Origin: Apodemus sylvaticus
Lineage: Eukaryota > Chordata > Mammalia > Rodentia > Muridae
Reading direction: 5' to 3'
DNA: 64,000 nt
Assembly (NCBI RefSeq): GCF_947179515.1
Contig: NC_067473.1
Span: forward strand, 92,573,850 to 92,637,849
Positions 1-11,205 of the stretch are shown here, in pieces (position 1 is the first letter of the stretch; every line of letters begins with the position of its first letter). A program made the position numbers and the translations under genes. Under the pieces are notes generated by a model. The model made no database searches, was not told the origin of the DNA, and saw nothing but the letters and a program-made list of their open reading frames with translations.

Positions 1-237
1 GGGAGCAAGAAGGATCTTCGGAATGACTCGCACACAATACAAGAGTTAGCCAAGAGGAAGCAAGTGCCGGTGAAACTTGAGCAAGGCCGAGATTTGGCGA
101 ACAGCATTGGTGCTTTCGAGTACGTAGAGTGTTCGGCAAAGACCAAAGATGGAGTGAGAAAGGTCTTTGAAAAGGCCACAAGGGCAGCTCTGCAAACGAA
201 TCGTGTGAAGAAAAAGACTGGCTGCTTTGTCTTTTGA
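1..237 (+). pseudogene. Rhoa (retrocopy): RhoA retrocopy, C-terminal 78 codons (5' part outside window)
   Basis: Frame 1 is open from the window edge to the TGA at 235-237 and aligns without gaps to residues 116-193 of RhoA, a membrane-anchored Rho-family GTPase that controls actin. I count about 20 changes in 78 residues. The SAK guanine-binding motif (CSAKTKDGV) and a basic tail before a CaaX box (GCFVF) are kept. The NKxD motif reads SKKD, so the Asn that normally contacts guanine is Ser. The CaaX ends in Phe where RhoA has Leu; both suit geranylgeranyl transferase I. From memory the last RhoA intron lies after codon 136 (here nucleotide 63), and the sequence crosses that point without a break, so this is a processed copy and not the parent exon. 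The high replacement load suggests decay, but there is no stop or frameshift in the visible part. Whether it is a pseudogene or an expressed retrogene needs the missing 5' half. Confidence 0.85.
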
Positions 238-1215
238 AGTCTTTGCGCAAACACAGCCCCGGTACAGTTAATTTTCGAGTGCTATTTACGAATGTTATTG
301 TGTAATTGCTAGCCTTTTTGTTTATTTATATGTCTGAGATTACAAATCAGAAGTCATCTTGCTACCAGTGTTTAGAAAGCAACCGTGAGTACTAATGACA
401 TCCAGTCGGCCTGACCTGACAGGGTCATGACTCTTCTGAACAGCCCATTCTGCATTCCACCTGAAACCCCAGGCACGAATTGAAGAGCTTATTACCTCTA
501 CGGAGAGAAACGGTAACTTTGTCATTTTGACTGTAACTACTTTCTGACCTGCCCAACCTACCATCTGTGAAGTGGGAAGAATGCTGTTGTGTCATCACTT
601 GAGAGTTGACTTCCTCACAACTTTTGCCTCCATCTTTATTCTCTTTGACATCTCTGTCCATGCAGCTGTACAGTAACAGCCCTACGGCTTCTTGTTAGTT
701 ACCTTATAGTTACTGTGTAACTAGTGCCACTTAATGTATGTCACCAGAACTAAGAAGATCTACCCCAGATTAGATGTAGCAATTTTCATATATTTGGATT
801 CTCTGATAATGATATTTGTCATTCCTGCAGCAAGTATACTGGTTGAAAGAAAGAATTTGGAAATAAAATATGGAAAATTAATTGTTACACTATTCATTTT
901 TTCCCTATTTCTGATGAAATATAACCATATATCCCCCTTTGTAGCTTTTTACATTCTGGTACCCATTTCAAGAACTGGGCTAAGTCAATAGGAATCCGGT
1001 TTCACACCTAAGGCAATGAATCCATGAAGGTGGATTCACCTGGACTGCAGGGTCTGGGTCTAAGTCACAGGGCCTCTGTTCTCGACACATTATTCAAATT
1101 GTCTCTCAGAGAGCACCTGTTCTTATGGATGGTATGGGGCAGGGCTGGGAAGATACTTTCTCTCCAATGACTGAAGGTTTTTCTATGCCTTAATTTTTCT
1201 ACATAAAAGAATAAG
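238..1215 (+). pseudogene. Retrotransposed RhoA 3' UTR
   Basis: The sequence after the RhoA-like stop follows the known RhoA 3' UTR in order: a block with AAATCAGAAGTCATCTTGCT near 344, the stretch TTATAGTTACTGTGTAA near 704, GTGCCACTTAATGTATG near 724, then GGGCTAAGT and the GGTTTCAC block near 976-1003, and a last block with ATAAAAGAATAAG near 1203. It therefore extends the retrocopy to about 1215, where an mRNA 3' end would lie. I see no surviving poly(A) tail, so the copy is not recent. The short ORFs here have no independent support. Confidence 0.75.
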
Positions 1216-1585
1216 CATTTTTCTGGATACATGTGTGTGAATGTCTGTGTATGTTTGAGGGGGGCTGTATATGGCAAACCTATAGCCAACACTACACTCA
1301 ATATATTGTCCCTAAATAGGGAGTGAGACATGGGTCTGTGTCTCTCCTTTTCTTACAGTATTTGAAGTCTTAGAGCAGTAGGCAAATGCAAAAGTGAAGA
1401 AAGTCTACAAACAGGAAAGGATTCATGTTATTAGTACTTCAGATAATCTCATCTGATACTTAAGAGATCTGAATGGCTTCAAGAAAGACAAAACAAAACA
1501 AAAACAAAAACAAAACCATAGATTTGTTAGCACTTTTAGTAAAGTAGCAGAGCATAAATCAACACATGAAGATCAGTAGCTGCAA
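1216..1585. other. No gene recognised
   Basis: AT-rich single-copy-looking sequence. It holds only a CAAAA-type A-rich stretch at about 1488-1516. Confidence 0.5.
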
Positions 1586-1905
1586 GTCAGGAATGGCTCA
1601 GTGGGTAAAGGACTTCGCATATAAGTGTGATAACTTTAGTAAAAAGCTGGATATAATAGTGGTGAGCATCTAAACTTCCAGCATTGCTATGGTTATATAG
1701 GAAGAGGAGATAGGAGAATCCGCCGGAAGCTCACGGGCCAGCTAGCCTGGCTTACGGGGTACTGCAAAACCAATAAGAAGCCTTGTGTCAACAAGCTGGC
1801 TGGCAAGAGCTAACTGCAGTGCCTTGACCTTTCACCCCCCTCTGTGTGCACTCAGACACCTACATTCAACAGACATACTAACAGACACTTTAAAAATCAA
1901 TCCTT
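1586..1905 (+). repeat. Diverged tRNA-derived SINE (B3/B2 type)
   Basis: The head GGCTCAGTGGGTAAAGG is the A-box region typical of rodent tRNA-derived SINEs. A GGAAGCTCACGGGCCAGC block near 1726 and the tail CCTTGACCTTTC...GTGTGCACTCAGACACC resemble the long B3 and related SINE forms. It is strongly diverged and no target-site duplication is evident. Confidence 0.6.
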
Positions 1906-2044
1906 TTGTACCAGTAGCTACTTTCTCAATAAAAAGAAAACAAGTACAAATCCAATCCACAATGGAAAAAAGAAGCAACAAAGTATCTAGGAATACTTCT
2001 AGTAAAGATTATGTTTTAGTGACTTTTATATTACTGTGAATAGA

Positions 2045-2332
2045 TATCATGACCGGGCAACCTATAAAAGAAAACATTTAATTGGCAGCTTGCTTACAGT
2101 CCGTGCCCCAAGACATGGTTATGGGGCAGTAGCTTGCATTTGATCCACAAGCAGAGATGGCTAACTGCAATGGTGTAGGCTTTTCAATTAACACCTCAAA
2201 GCCCACTTCCAGTGACTTGCCTTGCTCCCTAATCAGTACCAAACAATTCTACCAATCTGGGGACCAAATTCTCAAACATATGAGTGAATGGGGCCACTCT
2301 CATTCAAGCGTCCACAGGAAGTGAATGGCCTT
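2045..2332 (-). mobile_element. ERVL-MaLR LTR remnant (MT type), reverse orientation
   Basis: Reverse-oriented landmarks of rodent MT/ORR1 LTRs appear in order: ATCATGACC near 2046, AACATTTAATTGG near 2073, GGCTTACAGT-like GCTTACAGTCC near 2090, TTGATCCACAAGCAGAGATGG-like near 2139, CTCAAAGCCCACTTCCAGTG near 2196, and the CAAACATATGAGTGAATGGGG end near 2273. Both termini are eroded. Confidence 0.6.
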
Positions 2333-3370
2333 TAATGGAAACACGTTTTTAACAGTATTTTAAAAGAATTTAAGAAAATACTAGAAATTGGAATGTTAAC
2401 TCTCAAAATCACAGGTTGGCAAAACAGCCTCTTCAAGAAATTGTTCTGGAAAAAAAAATCCACATATAGAAAATGAAACTAGATCCATAGCTCTTACACT
2501 GGAAAGAAGTCTGAAACTGTTAGAGATAAACAGAGAAAATGCTCACTCCAAGATACAGGCATAGATAAGTTTTTAAAAAGTATTCTAATAGCTCAGTCAA
2601 TAATTGTAAGGAACTTACAAATGAGATTGCATGGTTGTAAAGTTTCTGTATGACATAGAAAACAATAAGCTTAGTTGTTATATAGCCTACAGGGTCAGAG
2701 AAAACTCTCAGCAATTAGGGTCTTGAAGGGATTAATATTTAGGTTTTTAGTAAATCAAACACTGGAAGAACAAAAAATTTCAATTCATAAATGAGCAAGT
2801 TGATCAGATGGTTCTCAAAAACAAGCAGAAGTAACCAAGAAATATATGGGGAAAAGTGTTCAATAATTCTTAGCTATGAGGGAATCCAAATTAAAATTCT
2901 TTTAAGATGCTGTACCATCACAAGAAGAATGGCTACCATCAAGAAAATGTAATAAATTCTGGTAAGGATGTGGGAAAAGAGAACCCCCCAGACACTTTTG
3001 AAAAGTGGATACTGGCCTAGCTAGTAGGGTGATCAGTATGTATTTTTCTAGAAAACAAACAAACAGAATCACACATAACAGAACTAACTATAATATGACT
3101 AATTTCTGGTTATGTACTTGAAGGCAGACACAACTGTGAAGCATGACACTGTCATTTTATTTTTAATAAACCTTTGATTTTCTATTTTTTAAGTATTTAG
3201 ATGGCTTAGGAAGCATTTCTTCTATGACAATGTTTGATAGTGGTCAACTAATAGCATTAAATGACTAGAAATATCAGACAACCTCTGTTGGAGGACCATT
3301 CCCCAGACATCACATACTCAACAATGTGACGGCTCATTTTGAAAGTGAGATATATATGGAACATTTTGAA
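2333..3370. other. No gene recognised
   Basis: AT-rich sequence with no convincing ORF or known repeat. The stretch 2780-3160 (ending TGTACTTGAAGGCAGACAC) could be a very old LINE fragment but I cannot assign it. Confidence 0.5.
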
Positions 3371-3410
3371 TGTACACACACGCGTATGCACGCACGCGCG
3401 TACACACACA
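3371..3410. repeat. 40-bp perfectly alternating pyrimidine-purine tract
   Basis: Every dinucleotide step alternates pyrimidine and purine (TG, CA, CG and TA steps), with six CpGs concentrated at 3381-3400. Such tracts favour left-handed Z-DNA. Confidence 0.9.
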
Positions 3411-4588
3411 TTTTCCTAACAGACCATACTAAAGATCAAATTATGTTCTCCATATGTTGATTTTGCACTTCCACTGCCATTTTAAAGATTATTTTATCAG
3501 TAGCTAGACTGTTATCCGTGCTTTGGTTTCTGGATGATATATGGGATTCATCGTTTTAATACGAATTAGTTAAGAGGTAGCCCAAGGTTGGAACGCTGTA
3601 TTTTCTATACCTATGAAGAGGCTAAAACTCATTTGTATATTTTACAATTTGCCTCTATACCAAATAACTTTTTTCATTCACTACTTTGTCATATTAACTG
3701 CATGTGAATTGATCCTCTGTTATGAGATTCTTACCTCTGTCTTGACCTAGAAGTGGGATTTGTTGGTCAACCCTGTAAAGAAAATAGCAGAGAGCAAAGA
3801 AGTATGCACCATGAGCCACACAGAACTTTGGCTTTTTAAATTTAATCATGGTTCATAGCTGGTGAAATAGAACAGTGACCGATTTTCCCCCTGAAATACA
3901 GTTTGGAACTTCGGGGCTATGTTCAGTTTTGTTCAGTAGCTACCAAGTTCATGCATGCTATGATGCTACTCAGAAGGGCACTTGATAAACTCAAAAAGAG
4001 TTTTTAGGGCAAAATCTTCATCACAAGGCACTGTAGAAATCAAGTATCTGGCTTCCTGCTATGTGTTAGTGTGTTACCACAAATTGTATAACAAGTTCTT
4101 TTCCCAGGTACAAGATGAAAGCTAATTCACGTATGGAGCATAGGTGCAGTAACTCAGATTCCTAGAAGCTTGACTTGTAAGCATCAAATGTATAAATAAG
4201 CAGTCTGTTTCAAGCAAGTGCATTGATGTATGCATGCCTTCAATGATTCAAGAGAGGGCATGTTACTTCCATATTTCAGAGGTAGCTTCCATGTTACTAT
4301 GCAGTCACACTAAAGCTGATTTAAATTCTGGGAAGTCTGCTTCATATAAATAATGAGGACTTACACCCAGCTCAAGACAATACTAAGTCTCACACATGAT
4401 AAAGCATAAATCTTTTCATAACACAGATCTTCAGAACAAGGACAAAGTTTGAAACACATTTGCCTAGGATTGCATGACAGAGGCAGTACACTTTCTATCA
4501 ATGGGTCATTTTGGGCTGTAAAGATGAAAGAAATCTCATGAACTTTCTCACAGCAAGTGACATTACTTTTCTTACACAGTCATGTGTA
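3411..4588. other. No gene recognised
   Basis: No ORF of note, SINE, LINE or LTR that I can support. Confidence 0.5.
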
Positions 4589-4620
4589 AGACGTCACATT
4601 TATCAGACGTCACACTGATA
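4589..4620. promoter_or_regulatory. Pair of CRE-like GACGTCAC motifs, one inside a small hairpin
   Basis: GACGTCAC occurs at 4590-4597 and 4606-4613, 16 bp apart on the same strand. The octamer differs from the palindromic CREB/ATF site TGACGTCA at its first base. The second copy lies inside the inverted repeat TATCAG-8-CTGATA (4601-4620). No promoter is visible nearby, so this is a motif observation only. Confidence 0.3.
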
Positions 4621-4749
4621 ATCATGTCATCATGTGTATCATGTGACCTTTCATGATCTCAATGTATTTCATGGTATTGCTAAACATCATAGCTATCTGA
4701 AAGATAGATTGCTGTCTAATTCTGATCACTGTAACTCCTACATGCATTA

Positions 4750-5068
4750 AAACCCAGTCTCAAAAGATCAGTCATGGTATGCACTCACTGATAAGCGGAT
4801 ATGAGCCTAGAAATGTGGAATACCCAAGACATAATCCACATATCAAATGATGTCCAAGAAGAATGGAGGAGTGGCCCCTGGTTCTGGAAAGGCTCAGTGC
4901 AGCAGTATAAGGCAATACCAGAACAGAGAAGTGGGAAGGGGTGGATGGGGGAACAGGGGAAGGGAAGAGGGCTTATGGGACATTCGGGGAGTGGGGAGCC
5001 AGAAAAGGGGAAATCATTTGAAATGCAAATAAAAATATATCTAATAAAAATAATCTCGAAAAGAAAAT
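4750..5068 (+). mobile_element. 5'-truncated L1 3' end
   Basis: It starts in the last codons of ORF2 (ACCCAGTCTCAAAAGATCA then TATGCACTCACTGATAAG) and runs through the G-rich 3' UTR (GGAGTGGCCCCTGGTTCTGG) to the AAATCATTTGAAATGCAAAT end and an interrupted A-rich tail. ORF2 is reduced to a fragment. The short ORFs at 4801-5085 are 3' UTR reading frames without meaning. Confidence 0.9.
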
Positions 5069-6256
5069 CATTGACAATAAATTAGTAATCCAAGCAAAAG
5101 CAGACACCATAGAAGATGTAATACCTCCTATCTCTGAGTTTTTTTCTTTGCCCTCACAAGACAGGATGGCTAATAAAATAACACTGAAATTTGGAATTAT
5201 CATGACTATAGGCATTCACTGTTTTCACTAAATTAAGACCATAGTATTCAACTTCAAATTCATTTCAGATTCCTTGTTTTGTATGTTTTGCAATATGTAA
5301 CATATTAATATAGTATGATATGTGCATAATTTGCAAAGAACTGATGATTAAACATTCAAAAATCTAAATGGACAAAGGCACATTCAAATATAGACTTTTC
5401 CATATTTACAGCAGATTTAAATAGAGTCAACTACTAAGAACTGCTGAGCTTCTCAGTGTCTATAGAGAAGAGCTCTAGATTTTTTGTATTAGTTTATAGC
5501 TAACTTAAGTAATTATGAAAGTTTCTCCTTTTCAACTTGGAAACCAAATATAAAGAGTCATATGAATCATAGTTACATCAAACAAAGGACCTTATTAACC
5601 TAGTAACCTATGTAAAATTAAAGGTTCCATTTTAGCACAAAATTGTTATACTTTTCAAAATCAACCCTCCCAAACATAACTAAGTATTAGCATTAGTACT
5701 CTTAGTTTAAGTGTGGTGAACTCAATTAAGGCACGGAGTAAGCAAGGCTGTAGACAGTGCACAAAGGTGTCAAGCATCAGCTCCTCCTCATCACCAGAAG
5801 TGTTACACTGCACAAAGGACATGAACTGAAGGTGCTCAGGGCCTGGCGCTGTTGTCTCCTGGGCATGTTCCATGTGCTAAAGCTAATGATGCCCTCATGC
5901 CTTCCGTCATGAAGGAATTTTGTTAATAGAGAATTTGATGATAAGGATTTGATTTGTGTGCTTCAAGAATGTCCCTATACACAACATAAAGGTGTGTTTA
6001 TATGTAAGCTGTATAGTTTTAACACAAGGTCAGCTGTTACCTCCCTTTGGCTTTCAGGGACTAATTGTTGCTATTGAGATTGGTAATAAGTCTGCTTGTA
6101 AAGACAAGTAAAAATTTACAAAAAACTAGTATAGTTCTGACTTCTGTTTTTATAGAAAGCTCCTACAAATTAAGCACTCTCTTCAAATCATGATGGCCAT
6201 CCTATTGTAATAAATTACAAAGATTGTTTTGAAAATGTGTTTACATATTTTACAGG

Positions 6257-6258
<2 letters not shown>
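5069..6258. other. No gene recognised
   Basis: AT-rich, no known repeat. A 70-codon minus-strand frame at 5661-5873 lies in a locally GC-richer block but matches nothing I recognise and has no splice or promoter context. Confidence 0.5.

Positions 6259-6311
<53 letters not shown>
6259..6311. repeat. (TA)n microsatellite
   Basis: About 50 bp of nearly pure TA. The Ile/Tyr-repeat reading frames across it on both strands are artefacts. Confidence 0.95.
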
Positions 6312-6314
<3 letters not shown>

Positions 6315-8487
6315 TCACAGATGAATGAAGACACACACACACCATATACAAGCACCGAGTACCAAATGCTTTGTGAAGATGGAAGTGTGAGATTTTTTTC
6401 ATTTTTACTGGTTAGCCTGTCATTTAGAATTCTACCAATGTTTTGTCCCTCGATGCTGGGGCTGTCTGGGGACATTACAGAATCTCTAGAGCCAATCCAG
6501 AGAAGCAGCTAACTGCAGACATGCCTTCAAAGATTATATTTCCGCTAGTCCCACCCTCCATATTCTCTACCCCTGTCTTCCCATCCACTCTTATACCTTC
6601 ACTCCCCTGATGTCTCTGTTCTTCCCCACACATCTGCTTCTAGTATGAAGCAGATGGCTATGCGGTGAGTAACCTCAGTCACAATGCCAACCATACAGTC
6701 CCGTCACCATGACCTCCTGCTATGGCCGGTCCAGAATCAACAGACAAAGAACCGTGCACTGAACTTTTAAGATATGAGACAAAATAACTCCTTTCTCCAG
6801 CAACAAGACATGGAATTCCTTGATTAAACACGAAAGAGATTTTATTCAGATTCACCAGTTTTAGGCCTACTCCTGAGTACTAGTTTCTGTAAGACAGTGC
6901 TCTTGTCTCTGCAGATGTATTAGGCTGTGTTATCAAAGAGGAACACAGGGATTCAAGAACCCCCAGGTTTTATATGCATCTAGTCTGCTTGCCTTAGGCC
7001 AAAGGGAGACACCTTCTACCACTGTGGAACAAACCTGCCCTGTACTCTTGAGGAAGACTATTGCAATGGTCCAAGGCTGCTACACAAACATCCCTAAACT
7101 ATTATTCCAGAACAAAGAGAGTCTCTGTTTCTGGTCCTGTGACATGCAGAAATGGGAGAGACTTGTCTCTCAGCAATGCCAGGAAATGTATTTGCAGCAT
7201 GTGGATTAAGGAGGGTGCGTGGCAGTGCTCAGCAGACTCATCTGGTCTTTAGTTCTCTAAAGGCAAAACAAAACACCAAGGCATGTCTAATGCGTGGACA
7301 TTTCCACATCACCTTTCCTGGAAAGCACGTGTTTCCTATTTTGAGGTCACCCTGACACACTCCCTGCTGGAGAGCATCAGGGCTGGGCTTGCTTCCTGGG
7401 ATCTGTGCTGCCAACTGACTTTGAGCCCTGCAGAAAGCTGAGTAATGGAGCATTAAACACCAACAATCTGGCTATCACAAGGTCTTAATCTCTTTAAGCC
7501 CCACAGGGATCAAGGCAAACATCAAAATAAGCACACCAAATGTGACTTCAGATGATTCCTTAGGCAGGAAAAGCCCAGAACACTGGTGAGAGCATGTGCA
7601 GCTCAGGGTATTTGTATCCTAAGCAGCATATTAAGATATTGTCCTCTCAGGCAGGCAGCAGTGCGGGAGAATGGTGAGCAGACTTCCCATCAGGCTGCCA
7701 TGTACTCACTCAGGGCCTGGGCAAACAAGGATTCCAAATACAAACAGAGTTTACAGAGCACAATTGGATGAGCTTACCCAGGCCCTTAGACACGGCAATC
7801 TACACCAGAGGAGAGTTTAGTTTCAACTATCCTATCCAGGAGCTTTGTGATTTGTTTTTTAATGGAATTTTACTTTCCTTCTGTATTAGGGTGTGGGTTC
7901 AGTGCTATGGGACATAATAATTATTTTTTAATTGTATGCCATATGACTGAGAGCATAATGGAGAAAGCATAACTCCTCAACTGTCTAGTCTTTGAATATT
8001 GATTTAAGTTTTTTCTTTGGTGTCTTCTTTCTGTTGTTTGTCTGCAAATATGAATAATTATCTATAAGCTATACAATTATGGGGATGTTTTTAAAAGCAT
8101 ATTTAAGACAGTTCAAAGTGTAGCATAAAGAAGAGACTTAAGACAGCTGTGGAGTAGCTGATGTCCAGGCTCTGCTTTGGGTTTGGGTTTCGGCTGATAA
8201 CTCTGTGCAGCTGTGGATCTTTGTCTCATGGACGGGCCATGACGAACCAAAACTCAGGTGGCTCACTGCAGATCAGCCTCAGGGAGAACACTTGCTTTCC
8301 ACATGCACTGCTGCTCTGAAGTGCTGCACGCCTTTCCTAGCTTTGTGTTTACATTGTAATCTTCTATATGGTGAGCTACAGGAGGAAAGAGTCATTTGAG
8401 GGAAGCTCTGCCAGCCCCCCTAGGTGGGAGGTACACACAGATGGATGTGCTGATGAGCGCAGTGTGAGAGATGTATCTCATCAGCTG

Positions 8488-8490
<3 letters not shown>
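6312..8490. other. No gene recognised
   Basis: Several 60-70-codon frames occur but none is recognisable. A stretch at about 6650-6810 ending in CAAAATAACTCCTTTCTCC resembles the polyadenylation end of rodent LTRs but is too diverged to call. The moderately GC-richer 7020-7800 has no recognised repeat. Confidence 0.45.
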
Positions 8491-8526
<36 letters not shown>

Positions 8527-8543
8527 GCGCGCGCATGCACACA
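8491..8543. repeat. (GT)n followed by GCGCGCGC microsatellite
   Basis: About 32 bp of alternating GT (8493-8522) is followed by TTGCGCGCGCGCATGCACACA. Purine-pyrimidine alternation is almost unbroken over 50 bp. Confidence 0.95.
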
Positions 8544-9668
8544 TCTGCGATGAACAGGAGGGCTTTAATGTGGATATAATTACCATATGCCTGTGGAGGC
8601 AATAATGTTTCTAACCCACATTATCTGCCCACATTTACAGCATAAACTAAACAGTGCTAAGTAATGTGGTTTATTTCATCAGCACAGACCATTCTTTTTC
8701 TTGCCAACACAGCCAGATCTGCCTCTTTACTGGGTACACAGAGTTTGTGAACCCTTTTTGTGAGAAAATTGGTTTTGCTTATATAATTACTATTTCATGC
8801 ATTTTATTTCAAGTCTGCATATGGGAAAAATATGAATAGATACAGCTTATGGACATGTTTTCTAAAGATGTATTAATAAGACCCACATGATGCAAATGGG
8901 ACATGCTTGGAATGTGAATAAGATTTGCATTAAACTCGTGGACTTTCATAGAGCATGGAACATGACAACCCAGTCTATTATTTGATTGACATTTGATTCA
9001 TTTTGTTTTCTTACCAATGAAAAACATTTAAAGATATAAATGAGAAACATTATCTATTTTCCAATGTATCAATGATTATTTCTATATCTGTTTATCTTGC
9101 TTATTGCCTAATTTATTGATCCACATTTCATCTAAAATTGGTATAGATGTATCTCAATAAGAAACAGTTTCTCTCTCCCTTAATGATCCACAGTTAATTC
9201 TACATAGATTAGAGTGCCTGGTCTCCTTATGTTCAAAAGATGAGTGAATAGGTAAAGGAATACACACTTAGTAGTGGCAAATAGTCTACTATTTGTTCCT
9301 GTCGCTCCGGTGTTGTGCTATTTATGATACATTGTATCTAGTTCTCTGCAGTCTTGCGGAGTTTTGCTGTTTCTGTTGTAATCGAATCTTCATAATGTCT
9401 TGACACCATTTCCCTCACCTGTTTTGTCCTCTGAATTTCTTTATTTGTGTCATTTGAATTTACCCTTTTCATAGTTACAATTTTAAACCTTCCCTTTTTT
9501 TCTGTTTTTATTCATATTTTGATGATTTTTTTACCTTTCTTTAATTAATCATGAATTCTCCCAAGAATATGAAATATAGTTGATGAGTATACAATCTCCT
9601 ATATTTATATTTTACTGACAAACTACAATCTGTGAGCATCTGTCAGTTTAAGTTATCCATTTGTATTT
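8544..9668. other. No gene recognised
   Basis: AT-rich sequence. No repeat family or plausible coding frame seen. Confidence 0.5.
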
Positions 9669-9860
9669 GTGTTATAGATATTATAAATATCAATTACTTG
9701 TATATCTATATTATATATTATATAATATATATTATATATAATTGTGTTATAGATATTACAAATATCCATTACTTCTATCTATATAATATCTAATAAATAA
9801 AATATATACTATATGTATATTATATGCATGTACATAATATTATATGCATTATATGTAATA
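9669..9860. repeat. AT-rich duplicated and palindromic block
   Basis: A segment beginning GTGTTATAGATATTA at 9669 is repeated, with few changes, from 9744 (75-bp offset, about 45 bp similar). Between the copies is a TA-rich self-complementary stretch (about 9700-9740). TA/TGCA-rich sequence continues to about 9860. Confidence 0.75.
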
Positions 9861-10589
9861 CAATTTATTTACATTTAATAGTTAAATACCTATTTAATTC
9901 AATAGGTAAATTATTATTTAACATGAATGTTGAACTATATCCTGTTAAGGGAAAGTTTTCCAGCATTCTCATGCCATTTTTTCCAAACATAGACCAAGAA
10001 TAATATAGTTACTATTATTAATACAGTTTTATTGATACATTAAATACATAAATATTACCAATAGTTTTCTTCCCTTATTCTTGAAACTCGTCAGATAGAA
10101 TGTTCTATAGTATTTACACTAAATTGAACTTTCAAGAAAGGATTGCCCAGGACTACATGAGCTCATATTTCATGAAGAGTTTTAAATGCTTCATTTGAAT
10201 ACTGTGTTCTGACAGATACTAGTTACTTCTAGAGTCATTTAGGAACATCCCTAAGGCAAGTCCTCCTTAAAAATTAGTTCATTAAAGGCAAGACTTATGA
10301 AGACTTCTGCAGTTAGTCAAATTATAAAAATGGTCCCAGTGATGCTGTTGATGTTAGATGACAAGTGTCAGCCTCTGCTTCCCCATGAAAGCATGTAGGT
10401 CTCCGTTTATGAACCAGTAAGCTTTTGCTACAGAAGCATAGCACCCAGGTCAACACAACAATACGAGACGGTTATCGTATCCTCCAGGACATTGAAGCAA
10501 ACTTGTGGTCAGCTGGCCAGCAGGGAGAAACTGACATTTCCAACCATCATCCATGTACCTGAGTCACTACAAAGAGTGTTTAAACCCAA
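9861..10589. other. No gene recognised
   Basis: No known repeat or coding frame that I can support. Confidence 0.5.
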
Positions 10590-10639
10590 TTCAAGCCTTT
10601 AAATGCCTGCATTCTTCAAGCCTTTAAATGCCTGCATTC
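10590..10639. repeat. Perfect 25-bp tandem duplication
   Basis: 10590-10614 and 10615-10639 are identical (each starts TTCAAGCC and ends TGCATTC). Confidence 0.95.
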
Positions 10640-10794
10640 CTGACTGACATGTGATCGTGAACTTCAGAGATCTCAGATTTCAGTGTACAGATATCTACAG
10701 ACACGGAGATCACTCTCAAGTACCTGGCTACAGGAACCATAAATGATATTAAATGTACTAACACAAGCTGTTGGTTACACTGAGTGACTATTAT

Positions 10795-10963
10795 GGAGTG
10801 AATTGTGTTGAAATTCTAACCCTTAATATCTCAAAACACAGCCTTATTCTGGGATAGGTACTTACAGAGCTGGTCAAGTCAAAATGAAATCCTTAGGGTA
10901 GAATCCAGTCCAGCATAACAAGTATCCTTATAAAGGGAAGGATTAAAGACAGATTTAAACGAT

Positions 10964-11013
<50 letters not shown>

Positions 11014-11205
11014 ACACAGACACACACACTTGTAATGATGAAGAAAGAAATTAGGGTTATACTTTCACAAGCCCATGGATATCAAATGAAGAATCTATGT
11101 GAAAAGCACAGAGTAGACCATCCCAGTCTACAAAAGGAGCTGACATTGCCAATACTGTGACTTAAGGTTTCTAACCTTCAGAATTATGAGAAAAAATGTT
11201 GCTTA
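10795..11205 (+). mobile_element. Old MaLR LTR (MLT1 type) containing a (CA)n microsatellite
   Basis: The order of blocks follows the mammalian-wide MLT1 LTR: GAATTGTGTTGAAATTCTAACCC near 10799, a CTTATTCTGGGATAGG block near 10842, TCCTTATAAAGG near 10925, a GACACA-rich segment, and the 3' part CTAACCTTCAGAATTATGAGA near 11172. The segment expected to read GACACAGAGACACACA is expanded into a microsatellite. Identification is by remembered consensus only. Confidence 0.6.
10967..11029. repeat. (CA)n microsatellite within the MLT1-like LTR
   Basis: About 60 bp of CA repeat, with two GACACACACA interruptions at the right end that look like remnants of the LTR seed. Confidence 0.95.

Noticed and set aside
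1..237. The RhoA-like frame as the last exon of the true Rhoa gene
   Set aside because: It crosses the expected exon 4/5 junction (after codon 136) without an intron, carries about 20 replacements in 78 residues and has a diverged 3' UTR, all unlike the highly conserved parent.
4801..5085. 94-codon frame starting MSLEMWNTQDIIH
   Set aside because: It is the L1 3' UTR read through; similar frames recur in every L1 3' end in the window.
6215..6512. Open frames on both strands rich in Ile-Tyr
   Set aside because: They are translations of a (TA)n microsatellite.
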